A stretch of 64,000 nt of DNA from contig CAKTEM010000004.1 of NCBI GenBank assembly GCA_934548045.1, positions 94,576 through 158,575 on the forward strand, in the 5' to 3' direction. The stretch's first letter is position 1; each line of letters begins with the position of its first letter. A program made the translations under genes and the position numbers. The notes beneath the pieces were generated by a model. The model saw only the letters and a program-made list of their open reading frames with translations, was not told the origin of the DNA and made no database searches. This DNA comes from an uncultured Faecalibacterium sp. (GTDB taxonomy: Bacteria > Bacillota > Clostridia > Oscillospirales > Ruminococcaceae). Positions 32,890 to 41,484 of this stretch are shown in pieces.

Positions 32890-33405
32890 ATGCAGCTTTC
32901 TGAAACAGAACGCGAAAAGTTGACCGTCATTCTGGAAAAATACGACCATCATCCCGAAGTGCAGAAAATGCGGAAATTTATCCAGCATGGCTCGGTCACG
33001 ACCTATCAGCACTGCAAAAATGTCGTGCTGGTCAGCTTCTGGATGAACCGCCGTCTCCACCTCGGAGCTGATGAAACTTCGCTGGCGGTGGGCGCGTTCC
33101 TGCACGATTTTTACCTGTATGACTGGCACAAAAAAGGTACATTCTACGGTCTGCACCGCCTGTTCGAGATGCACGGCTTCTCGCACCCCGGCTCGGCCTG
33201 TGTTAATGCAAAGCGAGTTTTTCAGATCACCAAAAAAGAACAGGACATCATCTCGTGCCACATGTGGCCGCTGACTTTCCGCCATGTGCCGACCTGCCGC
33301 GAGGCGGTCATCGTCTGTCTGGCGGATAAGTACTGCGCCATGGTCGAGAGCATGTTCCAGCGCACCCGTGTCGCCGATGTGGATGCACCGGAGGACGAGT
33401 GGTAA
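32890..33405 (+). CDS. HD-domain metal-dependent phosphohydrolase-like protein
   Basis: The 171-residue product contains an HD domain: HCKNVV (His41), AFLHDFYLYDWH (His72-Asp73), and a later Asp in CLADKYCAMVE. HD proteins hydrolyse phosphoesters or nucleotides using bound metals; the substrate is unknown here. AAAGGGA precedes the ATG. The stop TAA at 33403 is immediately followed, in the same frame, by codons of a pepC remnant. The natural end of this protein may therefore have been altered by the event that left the remnant. Confidence 0.8.
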   Translation: MQLSETEREKLTVILEKYDHHPEVQKMRKFIQHGSVTTYQHCKNVVLVSFWMNRRLHLGADETSLAVGAFLHDFYLYDWHKKGTFYGLHRLFEMHGFSHPGSACVNAKRVFQITKKEQDIISCHMWPLTFRHVPTCREAVIVCLADKYCAMVESMFQRTRVADVDAPEDEW

Positions 33406-33627
33406 ACCGTCGGCCAGCCCAACCGCTGGCGCGTTGAGAACAGCTGGGGCAAAGACCCGGGCAGGGACGGTTACTACCTGATGACCGACCGCTGGTTCGA
33501 TGAGTACATGTATCAGATCGTCGTCAATAAAAAGTACCTGACCAACGAGCAGCTGGCCGCTTACCAGTCTGAGCCGACGGAACTCGAGCCGTGGGACCCG
33601 ATGGGGCCTCTGGCTGTGGCGTACTAA
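33406..33627 (+). pseudogene. Remnant of a second pepC (C-terminal part only)
   Basis: Translation of 33406-33627 gives 73 codons that align with the last part of the intact PepC at 22541-23857. NRWRVENSWGKDPGRDGYY corresponds to NRWKIENSWGKENGQDGYY, and the following WFDEYMYQIVVNKKYLTNEQ and EPWDPMGPL also match. It keeps the catalytic Asn region but lacks the Cys and His parts. There is no start codon or ribosome-binding site; the frame continues directly from the HD gene after its stop. A deletion that joined the HD gene to a lost pepC is the simplest explanation. A normal terminator still follows. Confidence 0.85.
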
Positions 33628-33650
33628 AAATCAAAATAAAACCTGAAACA

Positions 33651-33682
33651 GGGGCTGTTGTGAGAGCAACGGCCTCTTTTTT
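33651..33682 (+). terminator. Terminator after the HD gene/pepC remnant
   Basis: GGGGCTGTTG (33651-33660) pairs with CAACGGCCTC (33668-33677) with two G-U pairs, followed by six T residues. Confidence 0.8.
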
Positions 33683-33727
33683 ATTGCAATCCACAAATTA
33701 TCGGGCCGAATTTTGGCGGAAATCACA

Positions 33728-33757
33728 TTGACTTTTCTGCTTCGTGTGGAATACACT
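33728..33757 (+). promoter_or_regulatory. Promoter of the LRR surface-protein gene
   Basis: TTGACT (33728-33733), 18 bases, TACACT (33752-33757). The start would be near 33764, about 47 bases before the ATG. Confidence 0.6.
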
Positions 33758-33810
33758 TAAACCATGCAAAAACCGAGGAATTTTGCAAAAATCAAGTGTA
33801 GAAAGGAATC

Positions 33811-36800
33811 ATGAAAATGAAAAGGCTGCTTGCAATTCTGCTGGCATTGTCGATGGCGGTCAACCTTGCGCCCCTGAGTGCAATCGCCGCGTCGGACAAT
33901 AGCTCGGCACAAACCATCACAGTCAATTCTCAGCCGGACGAAGACCTTGCACAGGCCATCGCGTCCGACCCGTTCCTGACGCAGGCGAACTCTGCACCGC
34001 AGGAGCAGAACGCGACCGTTGACACATCCAATATGTCGATGGAAGCGACCAACAGCTTCGGCAAACTGCTGTTGAACGGCATGGACGAGGAAAACGGCTC
34101 TGATTTCTCGTCGGAAAACGCCATCACAGGCATCACCATGAACGGAAGCACCGCCGTGGTGAGCTACCGTGCCGCCGAAGCCGCTGACCTTGTGGTGGGT
34201 ATCTACGCCGATGATGCCGAGGAAGAAATGATCGCCAGCGGTACGGTGTCGGTATCGAAAACCACCGATACCACGGCGAAAGTTGCCATCACCGGCAAAC
34301 TTCCGGAATACTACGTCATCAAGGGATACCTGTTCGACAAGACCGAACACGCGCCGCTCTGTGAGCCGTTCCGGGATGTTTCCCAGACCAAGGATATGGT
34401 CGACCTTGGCAGTGCGACGGTGGACAGCTTCGACGCAGACCGCGTTATCAACCTTGACGACGACAAAACGACCAACTTCGCGGTCGTCAAACAGGACGTC
34501 ACCCTTCTGACCCCGGAGGACGCCGCCGCAGGGAAGAACACCATCACCCAGCAGGACGACGACGGCCTGAATTATACCATCTCGAACGCCAGCGAGGAAA
34601 TCAAAAATCTGCAGGCTGGCGACATCCTTACTTATGAGTATGAGCCGGGTGCAATGCTCATCGTGAAAGTCTCGACCATCCAGACCTCCGGCGATACCGT
34701 GACCATTCATGGTGATGATTCGCTGGAAATTACGGATGTGTTCGAGGCGGTCAAAATCGACTCGGACGCAGATACCAGTGATTTTCAATTTACACCGGCA
34801 GAGGGTGTGTCGGATTTGGGCCCGGCCAAAGTAGATGACTCTCTGTGGGGAAATGGCTCTGCATTTGAGGTGGAAGACGTAAGCGAAAACAATATTGAAG
34901 AGACGAACGCAATCGACGGTTCGATTGGCGGTTCGATTTTCAAGAAAATCACGTTTTTAAAGAAGGAAGCTGAGAGTGAGTCGAAGCCGGGTTCTCATAC
35001 GAGCGGAACCGGCAGCCTCAGCGGTATAGCGACATTCTCCGTTGATTCTGCTTTTAAATATTATATTTCCTCGGATAAGCAGAGTCTGGAAATGAAAACG
35101 GACTGGAAAGCTGTCGTTGATATTACAGCTTCGGGCAAATTAGAGATGAACTTTGTACTGGGCTATCTGGGAGCAGCACCGGTGCCGGGTCTTTATATTG
35201 AGTTGACTCCGACGCTGAAAACAATAGCGGAAGTGCAAGCACATGTGAACCTTACGATTCAGACTTCTGTTGGTACAAAGTTTGAAGACGGAAAGTTTAC
35301 CGATACCTCGAAGGCACCGGAAGTTGTTGTTTCGGGTGCTTTGGAAGGCTCGCTGACCGTTGGTCTGGATTTCTGCCCGAAAATCAAAGTTCTGGGTTCT
35401 GTCGTTACGGTAAGCGCAAATGCAGAAGCCGGAGGTGTGGCAACTGCGAAGCTGACCCCCAAGGATTTGGAAGCTTCGCTGGAAGACAAGCACCCGGATA
35501 AAATCCATCAGTGTGACGTTTGCTACACGATAGACCTTTCCTGCTACGGAACCGCCTCGATTACGGTTGGACTGTTTGAGGAAATCGAGGGCATTGCGGT
35601 AAGCGCAAGCTGTACGCTGTATGACGAAACGCTTCCGCTGGGCAAAGCATACTATTCTGCTCAGTTCAATGATGGTGGAAAGGGTCAGTGTCCTCACCAG
35701 AAATATCGTATGACCGTTATTGTGGAAGACGAGAACCTCAAAGAAGAGGACATGAGCAATGTCGACATCGTTGATGCAGGCACCGGCGAAAAAGTCGGTT
35801 CCTTCGATGGCAAGTTTACAGCTTACGTTTATCTGCCGTCGGGCGAATATGAACTGAAGGCGACTATCAAGAAGCATGATTACGTCAGTGCAAAATTCAC
35901 GGTCGATAAGGCAGGCTTTGAAATCTGGCTTGGAATGGATGTAGATTGGACGCTGGAAAATGGTGTGCTGACAATTTACAATGACGAGGCAATGGGGAAA
36001 GCTTCGCAAACGAGTTCTATGCCTTGGTATTCGAGCCGGAGTCAGATTCAAAAAATTGTTATTAACCAAGGTGTTACAAAAATCAATCCAAATGCGTTTT
36101 CTGGCTGTGGAAATTTGAGAACAGTTGAAATCGCAGACAGCGTAAAGAGCATTGGACACGGTGCATTTAGCAGTTGCAGTAACCTCAGAAGTGTTGAAAT
36201 TCCGGGAAGTGTAGAAGATATCGGAGCGGGTGCGTTTAGAGACTGCAAGAGTCTGACGAATGTTACCATTCCGGAAAGCTTGATGAAAATTGGAAATAGT
36301 CTGTTTAACGGCTGTACTAGTTTGACAAGTATCACGATTCCGGAAGGCGTCACAATCATTGAAAACTATGCGTTCTATAATTGTACCAGTCTGAGAGATG
36401 TTGAAATTCCCGAAAGCATCATCAGTATTGGAAATAGTGCATTTTATGGTTGCAGCAATCTGCGGAGCATAACGATTCCCGGTAATGTTGCAAAAATTGA
36501 AAGTTCTACGTTCTACAATTGTACCAGTCTGGCAAGCGTTACGCTTCAAGAAGGCATCGCAAGCATTGAAAGCTCGGCCTTTTCTGGTTGCAGCAGCTTG
36601 AAGAGCATTACTGTTCCGGCGAGTGTTACAAATATTGGAAGTCATGCGTTCTATAAGTGTATCAGTTTGGTGAGTGCAACGATCTTGGATGGCACACAGA
36701 GTATTGGACCGTATGCATTTTATAATTGCAGCAGTCTGCAAAGGGTTACACTTCCGAAGACGCTGACCCGGATTGCAGACTATACATTCCAGAACTGCAA

Positions 36801-38700
36801 GAGCCTGAACGGTGTTGTCATTCCGGAAGACGTGACGAGCATAGGACAATATGCCTTTAGTAACTGCAACAGTTTGACAAGTATTAACATTCCAAAAGGA
36901 ATTACGGCGATTGCAAATTATACATTCTGGAAGTGCAGCAGTCTAACGAGTGTTACGATTCCGGATGGTGTGACTGACATAGAACAGTATGCGTTTGAAA
37001 GTTGTAGTAGTCTGAGAACTGTTACCATTCCAGACAGTGTATTGTATATTGGACAGAGAGCTTTTAAGGATTGCAGCAGTTTGACGAGCGTGGTAATTCC
37101 GCAGAATGTAACAAAAATTGAAGATGCAACTTTTAGTGGATGCAAAAGTTTGAACAGTGTTACGATCCCGAATGGAGTGACGAGGATTGGAAAGTTTGCA
37201 TTTTCCACTTGTGCAAACATTCAGTCGCTTATGATTCCTGAAAGTGTTACCACAATTGATGAATACGCATTTTCAAACTGCGATGGTCTGGCAAGTTTCA
37301 GTTTCCCAAGTGGAATAACATCCGTTTCGGCAGGACTGTTTGAATATTGTGACAGCATAGAGAGTGTTTCGCTTCCGGGAAGCGTCACTAGTATTGGAAG
37401 CGCGGCGTTTGGATTTTGCCCCAAATTGCAGTATATCATATTCCATGGAACGAAAGCTGAATGGAAGAAAGTTCGTGGCTCTAGTTTGTATTATAAGAAT
37501 GGTGCATATGGTTCGGTTATATATTATTATGATGGAATAGTTGTTTGTGATGATGGAAATGTCATTTATAAAAATGATGGAACTGTCACTTATAAGAATG
37601 ATAGTGACGAAAACTCCATCTTCACCACAGACCTTACCGACGGCGAAAACGAAACTCTCCATGCGGTATTCAACAACCTGACGCCGAACGAGGACTATGC
37701 GGTGATCGTCAGCAAGTCGAGCAGTGACCCGTTCAATCCTAGTAACCTGATCTACGTCAACCAGAAAGCCGCAGACGCAAATGGTGTGCTGGATGTGCCG
37801 TTTATCTCCGATAAGAGCAGTGAGGCCGTTTATGTGGTGGCATGTTCGGATGAACCGGCGGCGTCCTTCACCGTTACGATAAAAATCGGCGATGAAACCG
37901 TAAAGACACTGCAAGCGGCACCGGGCGAAACGGTCGAAATTGAAGCAAAAGAAAAGCTTGACGACGGCAGAACGTTCCAGAAGTGGAGCGTTGACACCAA
38001 CAACGTAGAACTTGATGATGCCACAAATTGCAAGACTACGTTTAAGATGGTCGGCGAAAATGTTACGATTCACGCCGTTTACAAGTCCAACGGCGGCAAT
38101 TCCGGTAACAGCGGAACGACCAAGCCGGACAACCCGAGCAGCAGTGGGTCGAGCAGTTCGAGCGGAAGTTCGAGTTCTTCGTCCTCGAGCAAGCCAAGCA
38201 GTTCCGGAAGCGCAAGCAGTGGTTCTAGCTCTGCGTCTTCGAGCAAACCGGACAGCTCCAGCAGTTCCGGTTCGGCTTCGTCCAGCAAGCCCAGTTCCTC
38301 GTCTTCTGGCAGCAGTTCGGCATCGAGCGGTTCCAATTCGGGCAATAATCAGACTCCGAACCAAAATGATAACAGCGGTGCCATCGTGGCGGTCGTCCTG
38401 ATTGGCGGTGCGGCAATTGCGGCGGTGACGGCAGGTGTCATTTTGATGATGCCGGTCGAGGTCAGCGGCGTTGCACAGCTGAGCGACGGCGCGGTTCTGG
38501 CAAATGCGGCTGTCCAGCTGATGAAGGACGGCCAGCAGGTCGCCCAGACGACCACAGACGAGAGCGGACGCTTTGCACTGGAAGTCAAGCGCGGCGAGTA
38601 CACGCTGAACGTTATCACGACGAATCCCGAAACGGGCGAACAGATTGTGCATACGACCAGCGTGAAAGCCCCGGCGAAGAATACAAATTTTGTGTTCTGA
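33811..38700 (+). CDS. BspA-type leucine-rich-repeat cell-surface protein
   Basis: The 1,629-residue product begins with a signal peptide (MKMKRLLAILLALSMA..., likely cut after AIA). Residues of about 30-740 form several non-repeat domains, including a Thr/Asp-rich N-terminal region and a beta-rich part with PLGKAYYSAQFNDGGKGQCPH. From about 745 to 1207 there are twenty 23-residue LRR_5 (BspA/TpLRR) units of the pattern LxxVTIPxxVTxIGxxAFxxCxS, closed by FHGTKAEWKKV. Then come a beta region with GRTFQKWSVDT (a repeat found in surface proteins), a serine-rich stalk (about 1430-1510), one membrane helix (GAIVAVVLIGGAAIAAVTAGVIL), and a final 80-residue domain resembling carboxypeptidase-regulatory/Cna-B folds. 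Such proteins bind host or bacterial surfaces. AAAGGA precedes the ATG. No LPXTG motif is seen; anchoring is probably by the membrane helix. Confidence 0.88.
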   Translation: MKMKRLLAILLALSMAVNLAPLSAIAASDNSSAQTITVNSQPDEDLAQAIASDPFLTQANSAPQEQNATVDTSNMSMEATNSFGKLLLNGMDEENGSDFSSENAITGITMNGSTAVVSYRAAEAADLVVGIYADDAEEEMIASGTVSVSKTTDTTAKVAITGKLPEYYVIKGYLFDKTEHAPLCEPFRDVSQTKDMVDLGSATVDSFDADRVINLDDDKTTNFAVVKQDVTLLTPEDAAAGKNTITQQDDDGLNYTISNASEEIKNLQAGDILTYEYEPGAMLIVKVSTIQTSGDTVTIHGDDSLEITDVFEAVKIDSDADTSDFQFTPAEGVSDLGPAKVDDSLWGNGSAFEVEDVSENNIEETNAIDGSIGGSIFKKITFLKKEAESESKPGSHTSGTGSLSGIATFSVDSAFKYYISSDKQSLEMKTDWKAVVDITASGKLEMNFVLGYLGAAPVPGLYIELTPTLKTIAEVQAHVNLTIQTSVGTKFEDGKFTDTSKAPEVVVSGALEGSLTVGLDFCPKIKVLGSVVTVSANAEAGGVATAKLTPKDLEASLEDKHPDKIHQCDVCYTIDLSCYGTASITVGLFEEIEGIAVSASCTLYDETLPLGKAYYSAQFNDGGKGQCPHQKYRMTVIVEDENLKEEDMSNVDIVDAGTGEKVGSFDGKFTAYVYLPSGEYELKATIKKHDYVSAKFTVDKAGFEIWLGMDVDWTLENGVLTIYNDEAMGKASQTSSMPWYSSRSQIQKIVINQGVTKINPNAFSGCGNLRTVEIADSVKSIGHGAFSSCSNLRSVEIPGSVEDIGAGAFRDCKSLTNVTIPESLMKIGNSLFNGCTSLTSITIPEGVTIIENYAFYNCTSLRDVEIPESIISIGNSAFYGCSNLRSITIPGNVAKIESSTFYNCTSLASVTLQEGIASIESSAFSGCSSLKSITVPASVTNIGSHAFYKCISLVSATILDGTQSIGPYAFYNCSSLQRVTLPKTLTRIADYTFQNCKSLNGVVIPEDVTSIGQYAFSNCNSLTSINIPKGITAIANYTFWKCSSLTSVTIPDGVTDIEQYAFESCSSLRTVTIPDSVLYIGQRAFKDCSSLTSVVIPQNVTKIEDATFSGCKSLNSVTIPNGVTRIGKFAFSTCANIQSLMIPESVTTIDEYAFSNCDGLASFSFPSGITSVSAGLFEYCDSIESVSLPGSVTSIGSAAFGFCPKLQYIIFHGTKAEWKKVRGSSLYYKNGAYGSVIYYYDGIVVCDDGNVIYKNDGTVTYKNDSDENSIFTTDLTDGENETLHAVFNNLTPNEDYAVIVSKSSSDPFNPSNLIYVNQKAADANGVLDVPFISDKSSEAVYVVACSDEPAASFTVTIKIGDETVKTLQAAPGETVEIEAKEKLDDGRTFQKWSVDTNNVELDDATNCKTTFKMVGENVTIHAVYKSNGGNSGNSGTTKPDNPSSSGSSSSSGSSSSSSSSKPSSSGSASSGSSSASSSKPDSSSSSGSASSSKPSSSSSGSSSASSGSNSGNNQTPNQNDNSGAIVAVVLIGGAAIAAVTAGVILMMPVEVSGVAQLSDGAVLANAAVQLMKDGQQVAQTTTDESGRFALEVKRGEYTLNVITTNPETGEQIVHTTSVKAPAKNTNFVF
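36046..37437 (+). repeat. Twenty tandem 69-bp units encoding LRR_5 repeats
   Basis: Each unit encodes 23 residues with a conserved Phe and Cys (AFxxC or TFxxC). The copies are degenerate at DNA level. This stretch is visibly more A/T-rich (ATT, AAT, ACA and AGT codons) than the flanking parts of the same gene and its neighbours. Confidence 0.85.
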
Positions 38701-38734
38701 TGGTTCTCAATAAGTCCTGTTTGCAAAGGACAAC

Positions 38735-38781
38735 AAAAGAGCGGTGTATCACGGAAAAACTCCGGATACACCGCTCTTTTT
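38735..38781 (+). terminator. Bidirectional terminator between the LRR gene and the PAT-like gene
   Basis: AAAAGAGCGGTGTATC (38735-38750) pairs with GATACACCGCTCTTTTT (38765-38781). T-runs exist on both strands and serve the convergent genes. Confidence 0.88.
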
Positions 38782-38786
38782 ATCGT

Positions 38787-39311
38787 TTATAATTTTTTAT
38801 ATCCCACCGGTTCGTCGTCTTTACAGCGGCGTTCCATGAGGTAGGTGTCGAGCCAGCGGCCGTGGCAGTCACGGGCGATGCGCTCCCGGCGGCCGACCAG
38901 ACGAAAACCGCACTTGGTGTGCAGGCGGCGGCTCGGTTCGTTGTCCTGCAGGACGGTGGATTGCAATGTCCAGTAACCGGCCTGCTCTGCCGCCTCGCAG
39001 AGGGCCATCAGCAGGTGATAGCCCAACCCACGCCCACGGAACTTTTCGCCGACGTAGATGCTGACCTCGACCACACCCCGGTAACACCAACGGGGGTCGA
39101 CCCGGTGCAGAGCTGTCCAGCCAGCCACCACGCCGTTGTCCAGCACGACCAGCCGGCAGTCCTTGGTGTGGGAGGCATCCCACGCCGTGTAGGGCGGACA
39201 ATCGGTCTGGAACGTCGCGTGTTCGGTGGCGATGCCCTCTAAATAAATTTTGGAAACCTCGTTCCAGTCCTCCGGCTCCATCGGCCGGACGGTGATCTCA
39301 CTCTTGCTCAT
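38787..39311 (-). CDS. GNAT acetyltransferase, phosphinothricin-acetyltransferase (PAT/MnaT) type
   Basis: The 174-residue product has the PAT-like order: ITVRPMEPEDWNEVSKIYLEGIATEHATF at the start, VAGWTALHRVD, VEVSIYVGEKFRGRGLGYHLLMAL with the acetyl-CoA loop RGRGLG, and NEPSRRLHTKCGFRLVGRRERI. Enzymes of this group acetylate methionine sulfone, phosphinothricin or related amino acids; the native substrate is not known. I chose the ATG at 39311 (MSKSEITVRP), although its ribosome-binding site is weak; upstream ATGs have none. It is transcribed toward the LRR gene, with a shared terminator. Confidence 0.85.
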   Translation of the reverse strand: MSKSEITVRPMEPEDWNEVSKIYLEGIATEHATFQTDCPPYTAWDASHTKDCRLVVLDNGVVAGWTALHRVDPRWCYRGVVEVSIYVGEKFRGRGLGYHLLMALCEAAEQAGYWTLQSTVLQDNEPSRRLHTKCGFRLVGRRERIARDCHGRWLDTYLMERRCKDDEPVGYKKL

Positions 39312-39410
39312 GATTCGTTTTCCCATTCCCCAAAACGGGAGCCGCATTGCTCCCATCCAAACATGGACCTTACGCCCTCAGTATAGCAGAAAATCCGCAC
39401 AGAGACAAGC

Positions 39411-40211
39411 TTATTCCAGCCCGGGCAGGGTGTCCAGCACCGTCAGACCCAGTCCGGTCAGGAATTCCCGTTTGCGTTGGAACAGCTCGGTCACGTCCAG
39501 CTCCTCGGGCGCGTGGGCGTCGCAGCCGATGATGGCTTTGACCGGGTACTCCGCCGCAATGTTCCAGAAAAAGTCGGTGGTGTAGCCCAGCGTGCCGTCG
39601 CCGCGGTTCTGGCAGGTCAGCCCGGCAAGGTTGTATTCCAGCGGAATATCCAGCCGCGCGGCGGCTTCGCAGATCTCCCGGCAGGTCGTCTCGGCGGCTT
39701 TGTCGTAGGCCGTCCAGCGGTTCAGGCAGATGTCCGGGTGGGCGAGGTAGGCGTACATGCCGGTCTCCAAGCCCTCGATGACCTGCTCGGCGTAGCGGCG
39801 CAGGTCACGCTCGCTCTGCGGACGGCCGAAGTAGATGCCCGTCTCGTCGGTGGTGTCGTAGTGACAGCCGAAGATGAGGTACTCGATGCCAAGGCGTTCT
39901 TTTTCCTCTTTCAGCCACGGCAGATAGGCCGGGAAATATTCAGCCTCCAGCCCGATATGGATATGAAGCTGGCCGGCGTATTTTTCACGCAGGGTGGAAA
40001 GGGTCGAGACATAGCCTTCCAGCTCGTCCGGGAGCATCCGGATGCGGCTGGTAAAGTTCGGGTCAGCATATTTCCACGGTGTGTGGTCGGAAAATCCCAG
40101 AACCGTGTACCCGTTGCGAAGGGCGGTCTGGATGTATTCTTCCTCGGTGCCGGTAGCATGGTGGCACCGGGTGGTGTGGGTGTGATAGTTGGTGAAATGC
40201 GGCTTCGGCAT
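39411..40211 (-). CDS. PHP-domain phosphatase (histidinol-phosphatase-like, HisK type)
   Basis: The 266-residue product has the PHP metal motifs: NYHTHTTRCHHATG near the start, LGFSDHTPW, LEAEYFP, IFGCHYD, YLAHPDI, and IIGCDAHAPEEL near the end. This matches the HisJ/HisK group, in which histidinol phosphate is the classical substrate. No his genes are nearby, so another phosphoester is possible. AGGAGG eight bases before ATG 40211 fixes the start; the frame stays open far upstream into the next gene's antisense strand, which is not coding. Confidence 0.85.
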   Translation of the reverse strand: MPKPHFTNYHTHTTRCHHATGTEEEYIQTALRNGYTVLGFSDHTPWKYADPNFTSRIRMLPDELEGYVSTLSTLREKYAGQLHIHIGLEAEYFPAYLPWLKEEKERLGIEYLIFGCHYDTTDETGIYFGRPQSERDLRRYAEQVIEGLETGMYAYLAHPDICLNRWTAYDKAAETTCREICEAAARLDIPLEYNLAGLTCQNRGDGTLGYTTDFFWNIAAEYPVKAIIGCDAHAPEELDVTELFQRKREFLTGLGLTVLDTLPGLE

Positions 40212-40240
40212 GAAAGCGACCTCCTGCACGCAGATTTGTT

Positions 40241-40268
40241 TTGACAATAGAAATGGTTGTGATACAAT
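40241..40268 (+). promoter_or_regulatory. Promoter of the secreted hydrolase gene
   Basis: TTGACA (40241-40246), 16 bases, TACAAT (40263-40268). It overlaps the 5' side of the divergent PHP gene. The leader to the ATG at 40374 is about 100 bases. Confidence 0.7.
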
Positions 40269-40373
40269 AGAACCACTGAACCACAAATTTTCGGACAGTA
40301 CATTATTATAGTCCTCTTTGTCGGAAAATGCAATAAAGATGACTGTCCAGAACAAAAAGGGAGAATACCCGTC

Positions 40374-41453
40374 ATGAAGTTGAAACGAGTTCTGGCCTGC
40401 TTTGCTCTGCTGGCCTGTCTGCTGGCTCTGCCGGTTTACGCGGATACCGCCAAGGGTGAGCCGAACATCACGCCGGAGACGACGATGAAGGAGATACGGG
40501 CAAACCCGAGTATTCAGGAATCTGGGCTTTGCACCTATGTTCATGTGTGGGAGCGAGACTGCGAAAAACTGAGTACCAGCAAGGATAATTGTACCCTGCA
40601 ATATGTTGTTGGGCCGGAGTCCGCGAAAAGCTGTGCGGCTGGTTTGAACTATCTCATTGAGACGTACAATGCCGGAACACAGGTGACATACAAACTTTAC
40701 ACCGACGAGGAAATCAAGGCGGACAAATCCCGTGACCATGCAGAATTGTATTATTTCCCGGCGGATGAGCCGAACGCAAAGTACGCGCTGGTTCTGTCCG
40801 GAAACGCATTGATTTACAGCGGAGGATTTCGGGGCGGTGCGTCGACCGCTTGGGAACTGCACCAGAAAGGTTATGCGGTCTTCTCTCTGCGCTACCGCAT
40901 TGGCTGGGAAGCAGGCGACAATGCACCGCTCGAAGACCTTGCCCGGGCGATTCGGCTCATCACCGATAATGCAGATAAATTCGGCATCCGGACGGATGAT
41001 TACGCACTGATTGGATACTCTTCGGGCGGACAGATATCGGGTATCTTTGCAAATGAGGAAATCGGCTACGGCAAGTATGGCGTGCCGAAACCGGGCGTTT
41101 TGTTGATGGGATATCCCATCAACACGTTCTACGAGGCAAAACCGGTCTATAATATCGTGCTGGATGGCGGAACGGGTTTTGACCACTATTATGATTACAA
41201 TATTTCCGACTGCGTAACACCGGACTATCCGCCGACGTATTTCTGGTACAGCGAGGATGACACGGTTCTGATGCTCTTTAACTACTGGAAGCAAGGCCCG
41301 GCGTTGCGGAAAGCATTGGAAAAGAATGGTGTTCCCCATGAGGTGCATGTGTACAAAAGCGCGCCGCATGGAACCGGCGTTGCGGCCGGCACCGACGCCG
41401 ACGGTTGGCTGAACGAAGCCGTTGCGTTCTGGGAAGCGCAGACGGCGAAATGA
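40374..41453 (+). CDS. Secreted alpha/beta-hydrolase (esterase-like)
   Basis: The 359-residue product starts with a signal peptide (MKLKRVLACFALLACLLALPVYA-D), so it is exported. The hydrolase core has an oxyanion-type LSGNALIYSGGFRGGAS, the nucleophile elbow IGYSSGG (Ser217), an Asp in WYSEDDTVL, and the His in KSAPHGTG. The arrangement is that of carbohydrate or acetyl esterases. AAGGGAG nine bases before the ATG supports the start. A transglutaminase-fold gene follows at 31 bases and may be co-transcribed. The substrate is unknown; a plant or host glycan ester is a reasonable guess. Confidence 0.82.
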   Translation: MKLKRVLACFALLACLLALPVYADTAKGEPNITPETTMKEIRANPSIQESGLCTYVHVWERDCEKLSTSKDNCTLQYVVGPESAKSCAAGLNYLIETYNAGTQVTYKLYTDEEIKADKSRDHAELYYFPADEPNAKYALVLSGNALIYSGGFRGGASTAWELHQKGYAVFSLRYRIGWEAGDNAPLEDLARAIRLITDNADKFGIRTDDYALIGYSSGGQISGIFANEEIGYGKYGVPKPGVLLMGYPINTFYEAKPVYNIVLDGGTGFDHYYDYNISDCVTPDYPPTYFWYSEDDTVLMLFNYWKQGPALRKALEKNGVPHEVHVYKSAPHGTGVAAGTDADGWLNEAVAFWEAQTAK

Positions 41454-41484
41454 TACATAATTTAAAAAAGAGGAGCGAAAAACG

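Noticed and set aside
36046..37437. Regular 69-bp periodicity resembling a CRISPR-like array
   Set aside because: The units are degenerate, have no spacers and encode a continuous LRR_5 protein.
38100..38345. Low-complexity repeats suggesting a recombination hotspot
   Set aside because: They are serine/glycine codons of the stalk of the LRR protein. Nothing beyond coding is needed to explain them.
40212..41369. N-terminal extension of the PHP phosphatase
   Set aside because: The extra part is antisense to the secreted hydrolase. A good ribosome-binding site precedes the internal ATG at 40211, where the PHP domain begins.
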